NCBI GenBank assembly: GCA_937891895.1
Contig: CALATN010000187.1
Coordinates: 1 to 6,954, forward strand
Direction of reading: 5' to 3'
Length of the DNA stretch: 6,954 nucleotides
From: an uncultured Clostridia bacterium
GTDB lineage: Bacteria; Bacillota; Clostridia; Oscillospirales; Ruminococcaceae
Within the stretch, counting starts at the first letter, position 1. The number at the start of each line of letters is the position of its first letter. A model generated the notes under the pieces. The model did not search any database. It worked only from the letters and a program-made list of their open reading frames with translations, and was not told the DNA's origin. Shown here in pieces: positions 1 to 5,566 of this stretch. The position numbers were made by a program, and so were the translations under genes.

Positions 1-1
1 C

Positions 2-544
2 AAGCCGCTTTACATTGCCTTTGATACAACTGATGAGGCAGAGGCTGAAATGGAGAAATTTCTTGCAGACTACACGGAAACAAACACACTCAGCTATACA
101 AGCCGTGCAACGGAGGAGGCTTCCTTTGAGTCTTTCAAAAGAATGTTTGTAATTCTCGGTGCGGCACTCAGCATTATTGTCGGACTTATCGGCGTGCTGA
201 ATTTCATCAATACAATGATTACAAGCATCAATTCCCGTCAGAGAGAAATTGCCGCACTTCAGGCAATGGGCATGACAGGCAGACAGCTTTGCACAATGCT
301 TGTATGGGAAGGTGTAATCTATATCGGCGGTGCGGCAATCACAGCGTTGATACTCAACCTGATTACTATTCCGCTTGGAAATCTTATTGAAGAAATATTC
401 TGGTTCTGCGATTACAATTTTACAATTATTCCTCTTACAGCGGCAATTCCTGTTTTTGCAATAATAGGAACAGTCATTCCTGCGATAACATATAAAATTC
501 TTACTAAAAAGTCAATTGTAGAAAGACTCAGAGAAAATGAATAA
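2..544 (+). CDS. ABC transporter permease, FtsX/MacB-like, C-terminal part (5' truncated by window)
   Basis: The reading frame is open from base 2 and stops with TAA at 542-544, giving about 180 residues of a longer protein whose start lies left of the window. The visible part begins with the tail of an extracytoplasmic domain. It continues with a membrane helix (about nt 146-214), a cytoplasmic loop containing RQREIAALQAMGM (nt 236-274), a second helix (about 305-373) and a third (about 422-493), then a charged tail ending in RLRENE. The REIAALQAMGM loop followed by two helices is the hallmark of the FtsX-like permease domain. Such permeases pair with a cytoplasmic ATPase to export peptides, lipoproteins or antimicrobials, or to relay mechanical signals. 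The substrate cannot be told from this fragment. The internal ATG at 50 is not the real start, because the frame continues in-family upstream of it. Confidence 0.9.
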   Translation, partial: KPLYIAFDTTDEAEAEMEKFLADYTETNTLSYTSRATEEASFESFKRMFVILGAALSIIVGLIGVLNFINTMITSINSRQREIAALQAMGMTGRQLCTMLVWEGVIYIGGAAITALILNLITIPLGNLIEEIFWFCDYNFTIIPLTAAIPVFAIIGTVIPAITYKILTKKSIVERLRENE

Positions 545-548
545 TATA

Positions 549-570
549 TCAGGTATCGTGCCTGACGTTT
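549..570 (+). terminator. Possible weak terminator hairpin after the ABC permease gene
   Basis: TCAGGTA (549-555) can pair with TGCCTGA (559-565) around a three-base TCG loop, with one G-U pair. The hairpin begins 4 bases after the permease stop codon. The following CGTTTGT is only weakly T-rich, so termination may be leaky or absent. Confidence 0.35.
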
Positions 571-581
571 GTAAGGCATAA

Positions 582-648
582 ACACCTCCTGTTGACTTTA
601 TCTGCAAGGTTTGCTATACTGAAATCAGCAGAATACAACAGGAGGTGT
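582..648. repeat. 13-bp perfect inverted repeat spanning the CPBP promoter and ribosome-binding site
   Basis: ACACCTCCTGTTG (582-594) is the exact reverse complement of CAACAGGAGGTGT (636-648), with 41 bases between the arms. The right arm contains the whole Shine-Dalgarno sequence of the downstream gene. The left arm overlaps the first three bases of the -35 box. RNA started at the local promoter (about 627) lacks the left arm, so only RNA read through from the upstream permease gene could fold this way. Confidence 0.8.
592..620 (+). promoter_or_regulatory. Promoter of the CPBP protease gene
   Basis: TTGACT (592-597) and TATACT (615-620) are separated by exactly 17 bases, a good sigma-A match. 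Transcription would begin near 627, about 26 bases before the TTG start codon and just upstream of the AGGAGG site at 640-645. Confidence 0.75.
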
Positions 649-652
649 AAGC

Positions 653-1330
653 TTGAATAAAAAGAATATTCATATCGTTCTGTCATTGCTGATATTTTCA
701 CTTGCGGTAAGTTTTATTGACGCGTTTGTCAAACCGAACTATTTTGTGAAAATACCAATCAAGATATTGTTTTTCCTTGTTCTGCCGATGGTGTTCTTCT
801 TCATTTATAAGGAGGACTTTGAGCAATTCAAAAAGCTGTTTGCCTTTAAAAAGGGCGGCTTTGTAAAAGCACTTCTGCCGGCACTTGGTGTTTACGGTGT
901 AATCGTCGGCGGATATTTTCTGACACGTAACATCATTGACTATTCAAACGTAACAACAAGCCTTACGGGCGGAATGGGAATAACCGCTGATAATTTCCTC
1001 TATGTTGCGTTGTACATATCGCTGATGAACTCATTTCTGGAGGAATTTTTCTTCCGTGGTTTTGGGTTTATCACACTTAAAAAGTTTACCAACAGAAAAT
1101 TTGCATATATTTTCAGCTCGGCAATGTTTGCCTTCTACCACGCGGGAATGCTGTGGGGAATGTTCGGTGCGCTGGGACTTGTGCTGATTTTTACCGGACT
1201 TGTAATCGGCGGCTGTATTTTCAGTTATCTTAATGAAGCAAACGACAATATTTACCCATCCTGGTTTGTGCATATGTTTGCGAACTTTGCAATAAACACG
1301 GTTGGCTTTATTCTGTTCGGTGTTATATAA
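653..1330 (+). CDS. CPBP-family intramembrane glutamic endopeptidase (CAAX protease/bacteriocin-processing, Abi-like)
   Basis: This is a 225-residue polytopic membrane protein with the three CPBP motifs. Motif 1 is EEFFFR (Glu130, Glu131, Arg135), motif 2 is FAFYH (His163), and motif 3 is the late HMFAN (His207, Asn211). In this family (PF02517) these residues form a membrane-embedded active site related to eukaryotic Rce1. Bacterial members process peptides, give bacteriocin self-immunity, or have unknown substrates; nothing here identifies the substrate. The start is TTG at 653, chosen because AGGAGG (640-645) lies 7 bases upstream and no ATG fits. The gene has its own promoter and is followed 4 bases later by a strong terminator, so it is probably monocistronic. 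No bacteriocin precursor or quorum peptide gene is visible next to it. Confidence 0.88.
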   Translation: MNKKNIHIVLSLLIFSLAVSFIDAFVKPNYFVKIPIKILFFLVLPMVFFFIYKEDFEQFKKLFAFKKGGFVKALLPALGVYGVIVGGYFLTRNIIDYSNVTTSLTGGMGITADNFLYVALYISLMNSFLEEFFFRGFGFITLKKFTNRKFAYIFSSAMFAFYHAGMLWGMFGALGLVLIFTGLVIGGCIFSYLNEANDNIYPSWFVHMFANFAINTVGFILFGVI

Positions 1331-1334
1331 AATA

Positions 1335-1368
1335 AAAAACCTCGGGAGGTCCGTATCCCGAGGTTTTT
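1335..1368. terminator. Bidirectional intrinsic terminator shared by the CPBP gene and the feo operon
   Basis: CCTCGGGA (1340-1347) pairs perfectly with TCCCGAGG (1356-1363) around an 8-base loop. It is flanked by A5 (1335-1339) and T5 (1364-1368), so it has a U-tract in both directions. It sits between the convergent CPBP stop (1330) and the stop of the last feo-operon gene (1385), and can serve both. Confidence 0.92.
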
Positions 1369-1384
1369 GTATGTAAGCGACAGC

Positions 1385-1579
1385 TTAATTGTGTCCGCAA
1401 CCACCGTTGCAGCCATTGCAGTTTCCGCCGCAGCCGTGTTCGTTTTCAGCTTTTGTGTTACAGGAATTTGCGTGGGGACAGCCTATGCATTTCTGCCCGC
1501 TTTTTTTTGCTTTGTAGACATAACCGCCTGCAAGTCCCACAATTATTACCACAACAAGAATTATGATAACATTTTCCAT
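1385..1579 (-). CDS. FeoB-associated Cys-rich membrane protein
   Basis: This 64-residue protein has an N-terminal hydrophobic helix (about residues 4-22), a short basic stretch (KAKK), then a Cys/Gly/Asn-rich tail with seven cysteines (31, 34, 40, 50, 54, 57, 61) and two histidines near the C-terminal part (48, 63). This architecture and position match the small FeoB-associated Cys-rich membrane proteins encoded after feoB in Firmicutes (PF12669 type). The biochemical role is not established. A metal-binding or redox partner of FeoB at the membrane, or a FeoC-like function, is plausible. Its AGGAG (1592-1588) begins 2 bases after the feoB stop and lies 8 bases before the ATG, so the two genes are almost certainly co-transcribed and probably translationally coupled. 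The bidirectional terminator follows directly. Confidence 0.88.
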   Translation of the reverse strand: MENVIIILVVVIIVGLAGGYVYKAKKSGQKCIGCPHANSCNTKAENEHGCGGNCNGCNGGCGHN

Positions 1580-1594
1580 AACAACAACTCCTTA

Positions 1595-3607
1595 TCAGCT
1601 TTTTGCTGCTGCCTTATTTCCCTTGAGTTCATATTCCTTCTTTACCTTCTTGTCAGCGTTGATGCACATATAAACAATAATTGCCGCAATAACAAGAACT
1701 GCAATAAGTCCTGGTACGAAGCCTTTTCCGAATGTGCCTTCTGTGAAGAGTGTGCCGAACTGGTATACGAGGAAGCCTACTGTGAAGCCTGTACCAAGCT
1801 GGAGACCGATACCGCCCCAGAGCCATTTAGCGCTCTTCATTTCAGCGTTCATAGCACCAATTGCTGCGAAGCAAGGAGGTGTGAAGAGGTTGAACATAAG
1901 GTATGCAAGTGCTGCAGCCTTTGAGATTGCGAATACTGTTGCAACCTCTGTGCCTGCACCTTCCATAAGTGCGAGTTCTTCTGTGTCAATGAGGTTTTCA
2001 AGTCCAACGAAGCATACTGCAAGTGTACCAACAACGTTTTCCTTTGCGATGAAGCCTGTGATAGCTGCTGCTGCAAGCTGCCAGGAAAGTACGCCAACAA
2101 CTGGTACAAGAAGATATGCGAATGGACCTGCGATAGATGCGAGAATTGATTCGTCAGCTGTTTCGGCAACCTTGAAGCTCCAAGTAAATGTCTGCATAAT
2201 CTGTACAGCTGTGTTACAGAGGAGAATAATAGTAGCTGCCTTTACAATGTAGGACCAACCACGGCTGCACATTGTCTGGAGTGCTCTTACAAGGCTTGGT
2301 ACCTTGTATTCAGGGAGTTCGATAATGAAGAAAGACTTTCTTGCCTTGTAGCCTGCAATCTTGTTAACAAGAAGTGCGCCAAGGAAGATAAGTACGATAC
2401 CTGAGAAGTACATCAGCGGGCTTACCCACCAATCGTCAGCGAAGAATGCGCCTGCGAAAAGTGCGATAACAGGGAGCTTTGCACCGCAAGGCATAAATGG
2501 TGCGAGCATTGCTGTTGCACGTCTTTCACGTTCGTTACGGATTGTTCTTGAAGCCATAACACCGGGGATTGCACAGCCTGTTGTGATTACGAATGGGATA
2601 ACAGACTTACCTGAAAGACCAACCTTCTTGAAGATCGGGTCAAGCACAACAGAAGCACGAGCCATATAGCCGCAGTCTTCGAGAAGTGCGATGAGGAAAT
2701 ACATAACCATTACCAGTGGGAGAAAGCCGATTACGGCGATAACACCGCCGATTACACCGTCAACGAGAAGAGCGTAGAGAAGTGGATTTGCGTTTTCAAG
2801 CATACCGCCGATCCAGCCCTGGAACATTTCAAGCCAGCCAACCAGTGTATCTGCCAGGAATGGACCTACCCAGTACTGGGAAATCATAAGTACGAGGCAC
2901 ATTACAACAGCAAAAATCGGAATGCCGAGCCACTTGTTTGTGATAACAGCGTCAATCTTGTCACCGATGTTCTTGTCCTTTGTGAGAACCTTACGGTTTT
3001 CAACGTCTGCAACGATCTTATTCACGAAGTCAAAACGCTTCTTGTCAGCTTCGGTAACAATTTCCTTGCTGGAGAGGTCGATGTCGCCCTGAACATAAGG
3101 TGCTGTCTGACCTTTGCCAACGTTTGCAATTGCTGCCTTGACAACCTCGTCAAGACCTTCGGATGTTGTGGAAGTTGTGTTTACAACAGGACAACCAAGC
3201 TTTGCGGAAAGCTCAGCTGCGTCGATTGTTGTTTCCTTCTTTTCGTTTACGTCGGACTTGTTGAGTGCAACAACAACAGGAATGCCAAGCTCAAGAAGCT
3301 GAGTTGTGAAGAAAAGACTTCTGCTGAGGTTTGTTGCGTCAACGATGTTGATGATTGCGTCAGGATTTTCGTTCTTGACGTATATACTTGTTACGCTTTC
3401 TTCAGATGTGAACGGGGACATTGAATATGCACCCGGAAGGTCAACGGCGATGAGCTCTGCACCATTGCTGTATGCTTTCTTTATAGGATGTTCTTTCTTT
3501 TCTACGGTTACACCTGCCCAGTTACCAACTTTCTCGTTACGGCCTGTAAGAGCGTTGAACATAGTGGTTTTACCGCTGTTCGGGTTGCCTGCCAGAGCGA
3601 TTCTCAT
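1595..3607 (-). CDS. feoB: Ferrous iron transport protein B (Fe(II) importer with N-terminal G domain)
   Basis: This 670-residue protein is of usual length for a single-chain FeoB. The N-terminal GTPase domain has G1 GNPNSGKTT (7-15), G3 DLPG (56-59), G4 NKSD (116-119) and a G5-like region near 143-150, followed by the helical regulatory domain (about 165-220). The membrane part starts near 227. It holds the family motifs EDCGYMAR (310-317), the Gate region with GCAIPG (344-349), CGAKLP (374-379), AKEN (521-524) and LFTPPC (574-579), and ends with a helix and a lysine-rich cytoplasmic tail. FeoB moves Fe(II) across the cytoplasmic membrane; the G domain gates or energises transport. The ATG at 3607 is preceded by AGGAGG (3620-3615) at 7-base spacing. 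The gene lies downstream of feoA and upstream of the Cys-rich partner. No frameshift or missing motif is seen. Confidence 0.97.
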   Translation of the reverse strand: MRIALAGNPNSGKTTMFNALTGRNEKVGNWAGVTVEKKEHPIKKAYSNGAELIAVDLPGAYSMSPFTSEESVTSIYVKNENPDAIINIVDATNLSRSLFFTTQLLELGIPVVVALNKSDVNEKKETTIDAAELSAKLGCPVVNTTSTTSEGLDEVVKAAIANVGKGQTAPYVQGDIDLSSKEIVTEADKKRFDFVNKIVADVENRKVLTKDKNIGDKIDAVITNKWLGIPIFAVVMCLVLMISQYWVGPFLADTLVGWLEMFQGWIGGMLENANPLLYALLVDGVIGGVIAVIGFLPLVMVMYFLIALLEDCGYMARASVVLDPIFKKVGLSGKSVIPFVITTGCAIPGVMASRTIRNERERRATAMLAPFMPCGAKLPVIALFAGAFFADDWWVSPLMYFSGIVLIFLGALLVNKIAGYKARKSFFIIELPEYKVPSLVRALQTMCSRGWSYIVKAATIILLCNTAVQIMQTFTWSFKVAETADESILASIAGPFAYLLVPVVGVLSWQLAAAAITGFIAKENVVGTLAVCFVGLENLIDTEELALMEGAGTEVATVFAISKAAALAYLMFNLFTPPCFAAIGAMNAEMKSAKWLWGGIGLQLGTGFTVGFLVYQFGTLFTEGTFGKGFVPGLIAVLVIAAIIVYMCINADKKVKKEYELKGNKAAAKS

Positions 3608-3631
3608 ATAATTTCCTCCTGAATTAAAATC

Positions 3632-3660
3632 TATATAGCAACATTTGCATAATATATCAG
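3632..3660 (-). promoter_or_regulatory. Possible internal promoter for feoB
   Basis: On the minus strand, CTGATA (3660-3655) and TATATA (3637-3632) are 17 bases apart, and the -10 box is preceded by TGC, an extended -10 feature. Each hexamer matches consensus at four of six positions, so it is modest. It would start RNA near 3625, just before the feoB ribosome-binding site. An operator-like palindrome (3661-3676) abuts the -35 box. Confidence 0.35.
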
Positions 3661-3676
3661 GTTAGTGCTGACTAAC
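3661..3676. promoter_or_regulatory. Operator-like palindrome between feoA and feoB (GTTAG-N6-CTAAC)
   Basis: GTTAGT (3661-3666) and ACTAAC (3671-3676) form a perfect 6-bp inverted repeat around GCTG. The same GTTAG-N6-CTAAC layout recurs twice upstream of feoA, which makes a protein-binding site more likely than an RNA hairpin. The half-site resembles those of DtxR/IdeR-type metalloregulators, but the spacing differs, so the regulator's identity is an inference. Confidence 0.6.
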
Positions 3677-3684
3677 TTTTGCCC

Positions 3685-3705
3685 AAAAAAGTAATCGGCG
3701 GATTA
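3685..3705 (-). terminator. Possible weak attenuator between feoA and feoB
   Basis: On the minus strand, TAATC (3705-3701) can pair with GATTA (3696-3692) around a CGCC loop; after one base (C, 3691) comes a run of six T (3690-3685). The stem is only 5 bp and AT-rich, so at most it would reduce read-through from feoA into feoB. Confidence 0.25.
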
Positions 3706-3736
3706 TTGGTAACCAGCTGATTGCTTTTCGTATTTA

Positions 3737-3949
3737 TCAGACACAAATAGCTTCTGCAAGCTCGTTGTCAATGTTGTATCTTCCGTCCTTTATGGAAACC
3801 ACACAGCCGCCTTTGAGGTGGGAAACAACTGTAATTTTTTCGCCTGCATAACAACCGAGGGAGAACAGGAATGCGTCGAGTTCTTCGTCATCGGTTTCGA
3901 TACTGCTGATAATATACTCTTTTCCTTCTTCTGCATTTCGCAAATTCAT
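3737..3949 (-). CDS. feoA: Ferrous iron transport protein A (small SH3-like cytoplasmic protein)
   Basis: This 70-residue acidic protein is of normal FeoA length. The order fits the FeoA SH3-like fold: an N-terminal segment, a helix region rich in acidic residues (DDEELDAFLFSLGCYAGEKI, about 20-39), then beta strands (ITVVSHLKGGCVVSIKDGRYNID) and the closing ELAEAICV, corresponding to the usual ability-to-bind-Fe/regulatory C-terminal strand-helix. FeoA is thought to bind or regulate FeoB in the cytoplasm; its exact role is unsettled. The ATG at 3949 has AGGAGG (3960-3955) 5 bases upstream. The gap to feoB is 129 bases, unusually long for this gene pair, and carries an operator-like palindrome and a possible promoter. 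A dedicated promoter with two operator-like sites lies upstream. Confidence 0.92.
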   Translation of the reverse strand: MNLRNAEEGKEYIISSIETDDEELDAFLFSLGCYAGEKITVVSHLKGGCVVSIKDGRYNIDNELAEAICV

Positions 3950-3991
3950 AAGAGCCTCCTGAGCTTTTGTTTAATAGTCAACAGCTTTACG

Positions 3992-4007
3992 ATTAGAATA
4001 GGCTAAC
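3992..4007. promoter_or_regulatory. Second operator-like palindrome upstream of feoA
   Basis: ATTAG (3992-3996) and CTAAC (4003-4007) are separated by six bases, matching the site layout at 4027-4042 and 3661-3676 with one changed outer base. It lies in the feoA leader, centred 35 bp downstream of the first site. The CTAAC half and its flanks also form an 8-bp inverted repeat with the neighbouring site (GCTAACTT 4002-4009 / AAGTTAGC 4025-4032). Confidence 0.55.
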
Positions 4008-4026
4008 TTCAATGCAATAAAAACAA

Positions 4027-4042
4027 GTTAGCTCTTACTAAC
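4027..4042. promoter_or_regulatory. First operator-like palindrome, at the feoA transcription start
   Basis: GTTAG (4027-4031) and CTAAC (4038-4042) flank six bases. The site begins 8 bases downstream of the predicted -10 box, covering the expected start point near 4043. This is a typical place for a repressor to block initiation. Metal-dependent repression of feo genes is known for Fur- and DtxR-type regulators; which one acts here cannot be seen. Confidence 0.62.
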
Positions 4043-4049
4043 CATATAT

Positions 4050-4078
4050 ATGATATCACAACGTGAAATATTTGTCAA
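4050..4078 (-). promoter_or_regulatory. Promoter of the feoA-feoB operon
   Basis: On the minus strand a perfect TTGACA (4078-4073) is followed after 17 bases by TATCAT (4055-4050). The predicted start near 4043 gives a leader of roughly 95 bases before the feoA ATG, and this leader carries both operator-like palindromes. Confidence 0.75.
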
Positions 4079-4170
4079 TAAAAGTACAGGGGAATTTTTT
4101 GATTTTATTATTTATTTACAATTGAATAAATTTCAATCAGGATTTTTTTAGTAAAAAAGCTGTCATAAAA

Positions 4171-4194
4171 TAAAAAGCCCCTGATAACAGGGGC
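4171..4194 (-). terminator. Intrinsic terminator of the DUF4190-like gene
   Basis: GCCCCTG (4177-4183) pairs with CAGGGGC (4188-4194) around an ATAA loop. Read on the minus strand it starts 6 bases after the TAA stop and is followed by a T-rich run (4176-4171 and beyond). It separates this unit from the feo promoter. Confidence 0.88.
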
Positions 4195-4200
4195 AAAAAG

Positions 4201-4782
4201 TTATTTGAAAATAAATCTGAAGCCTTCGCTGAACCAACCCGGAAATATATCACTGTATGCCTCATAGAGCAGTTCATATTCTTCCGGAGAGGTTTCTTTG
4301 ATCATATCAATGGATTCTCTCATCATACTGCTGAATGTAGGGTCATTTCCGAAGCTGAAAAGCAGTACAATGAACAGTATAAAAAATACAATAGGGAGTA
4401 CAAGACCCGCGATCGATGTAATAATACCCGCTGTGGACATACCCTTGCCGATAGGAAGATGCTTGCTTTTATGTACTGCACCGAGGATAATTCCGATAAT
4501 AGGAAGTATTGCCAAAAAAGGCAAAAAGGCAGTAACGGCAGCTAACAGTATAGAAACTATACCAATAACAAGCGAAGCAACTGCCATACCCTGACTTGGC
4601 TGCTGTGGATATGGCATGTACTGCTGATAACCGTATCCGCCATGTTGAGGCGGGACGTAGCCCTGCTGATTAAGATTTTGCTGGTTGTAGTTGTAATTCT
4701 GCTGATAAGGCTGCTGATACTGCTGCTGCTGCGGCTGTGCAGGCTTATCCTCGTTGAATGGGTCTTTGTTGAATTCGTCCAT
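4201..4782 (-). CDS. DUF4190-like membrane protein with Gln/Tyr/Pro-rich N-terminus
   Basis: This 193-residue protein has three parts. Residues 1-65 are low-complexity and cytoplasmic-looking, dominated by Q, P, Y, N and G and encoded partly by near-tandem CAG codons. Residues 66-144 are hydrophobic with MAVASLVIGIVSILL, a proline-containing second segment to about 103, a short HKSKHLPIGKG loop, and a helix at about 117-143. The last 50 residues are acidic and amphipathic (SPEEYELLYEAYSDIFPGW). The AVASLVLGI...GKGMSTAGI arrangement is that of DUF4190 membrane proteins, whose function is unknown. The ATG at 4782 has AAGGAG (4795-4790) 7 bases upstream. A TATACT lies at 4808-4803 without a good -35, so the gene may be co-transcribed with the ANTAR gene 58 bases upstream. 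A terminator follows immediately. Confidence 0.8.
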   Translation of the reverse strand: MDEFNKDPFNEDKPAQPQQQQYQQPYQQNYNYNQQNLNQQGYVPPQHGGYGYQQYMPYPQQPSQGMAVASLVIGIVSILLAAVTAFLPFLAILPIIGIILGAVHKSKHLPIGKGMSTAGIITSIAGLVLPIVFFILFIVLLFSFGNDPTFSSMMRESIDMIKETSPEEYELLYEAYSDIFPGWFSEGFRFIFK

Positions 4783-4840
4783 AATGATACTCCTTTTTAT
4801 ATAGTATAGTTAAAGCGTTTTACCGCATAATAAAACCCGA

Positions 4841-5410
4841 CTAAATTTCGTATGTCTTTATAATATCCTTGGCAACTTCTGCCTGAGTGGTACGCATATC
4901 CATAGCACGCTTTTGTATCTGACGGTGAGCGTCTTTTTCAGAAATGCGAAGATACTGTACAAGTACACACTTGGCACGGTCTATAAGCTTAGTATCGCGA
5001 AGCTTGCCTTCAAGCTGTTCTTTTTCAGTCTTGAGCACGTCACTGCTTGCTTTTGTAAGCATAACATATCGTACTGTCTGAAGCAATGTGGTATGATTGA
5101 ATGGCTTGGGAAGAATGAATATATCACGGCTTCCGATTTTTGCGGCAATTTCGCCGCATACTTTCTGCGGTGCGGCAATAATTACTCCACAGCCGTACTC
5201 CAGACAATTTACAGCAAGCTCAAGTCCGAATTCTTTTTTTAAAGGGGCATTTACAATGACAAGTGATGTATCTTCTTTCAGAATTTCGGAATAGTTTGTG
5301 CCGTCGGAGGAAATGATATTTGCAAAGCCGCTTTCACCGGCGGCAAGGCATAGCTTATCAGCGGTATCATTATGCTGTGAAAAAATGACGATTTTTTTTT
5401 CATCCGACAT
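4841..5410 (-). CDS. ANTAR-domain response-regulator-like protein with degenerate receiver
   Basis: This 189-residue protein has an N-terminal receiver-like domain (about 4-118), a charged linker helix (about 125-140) and a C-terminal ANTAR domain (about 135-187). The ANTAR domain carries the family pattern IDRAKCVLVQYLRISEKDAH followed by RAMDMRTTQAEVAKDII. ANTAR proteins bind paired hexaloop RNA hairpins and prevent transcription termination, usually after phosphorylation of the receiver. Here the receiver lacks the expected acidic pair (Ser11-Gln12), has Asn54 where the phosphoacceptor Asp is expected (VIVN), and Ala79 in place of the conserved Thr/Ser. The Lys-Pro pair (102-103) is kept. 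It is therefore likely phosphorylation-independent or ligand-controlled. The ATG at 5410 has AAGGAG (5424-5419) 8 bases upstream. No sensor kinase and no obvious hexaloop target is seen in the window. Confidence 0.88.
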   Translation of the reverse strand: MSDEKKIVIFSQHNDTADKLCLAAGESGFANIISSDGTNYSEILKEDTSLVIVNAPLKKEFGLELAVNCLEYGCGVIIAAPQKVCGEIAAKIGSRDIFILPKPFNHTTLLQTVRYVMLTKASSDVLKTEKEQLEGKLRDTKLIDRAKCVLVQYLRISEKDAHRQIQKRAMDMRTTQAEVAKDIIKTYEI

Positions 5411-5441
5411 TTCCGCTGCTCCTTCCGTCTGTATTTTAATA

Positions 5442-5470
5442 ATTATATCATATTTTTTTCCGTTAGTAAA
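5442..5470 (-). promoter_or_regulatory. Promoter of the ANTAR gene
   Basis: On the minus strand TTTACT (5470-5465) and a perfect TATAAT (5447-5442) are 17 bases apart, giving a start near 5435 and a short leader before the AAGGAG at 5424. It diverges from the promoter of the zinc-ribbon gene. Confidence 0.65.
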
Positions 5471-5504
5471 GAAGGAATTTTATTTTGGGACAGCAGAAAT
5501 TCGG

Positions 5505-5533
5505 TTGACAAAATTCGGCATAAGTGGTATATT
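5505..5533 (+). promoter_or_regulatory. Promoter of the zinc-ribbon membrane protein gene
   Basis: A perfect TTGACA (5505-5510) is followed after 17 bases by TATATT (5528-5533). Transcription would start near 5540, about 27 bases before the GTG start codon. The distance between this and the divergent ANTAR promoter is about 35 bp, so a single regulator could affect both. Confidence 0.78.
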
Positions 5534-5566
5534 ATTTTTATACTATATAATAATGGAGGGATTAGT

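Noticed and set aside
405..594. Minus-strand reading frame starting at ATG 579-577, preceded by an AGGAGG formed by the left arm of the inverted repeat
   Set aside because: It is under 60 codons, antisense to the permease gene, and lacks a recognisable promoter or domain. The ribosome-binding-like sequence is explained by the inverted repeat.
1367..2252. Plus-strand frames opposite feoB and the Cys-rich gene
   Set aside because: Low-complexity Cys/Ser/Ala-rich translations that mirror the genuine minus-strand genes; they also begin inside the terminator region.
4121..4160. AT-rich hairpins upstream of the terminator at 4171-4194
   Set aside because: Short A/T-only pairings (for example TTGAA/TTCAA) expected from composition; no gene or site is supported.
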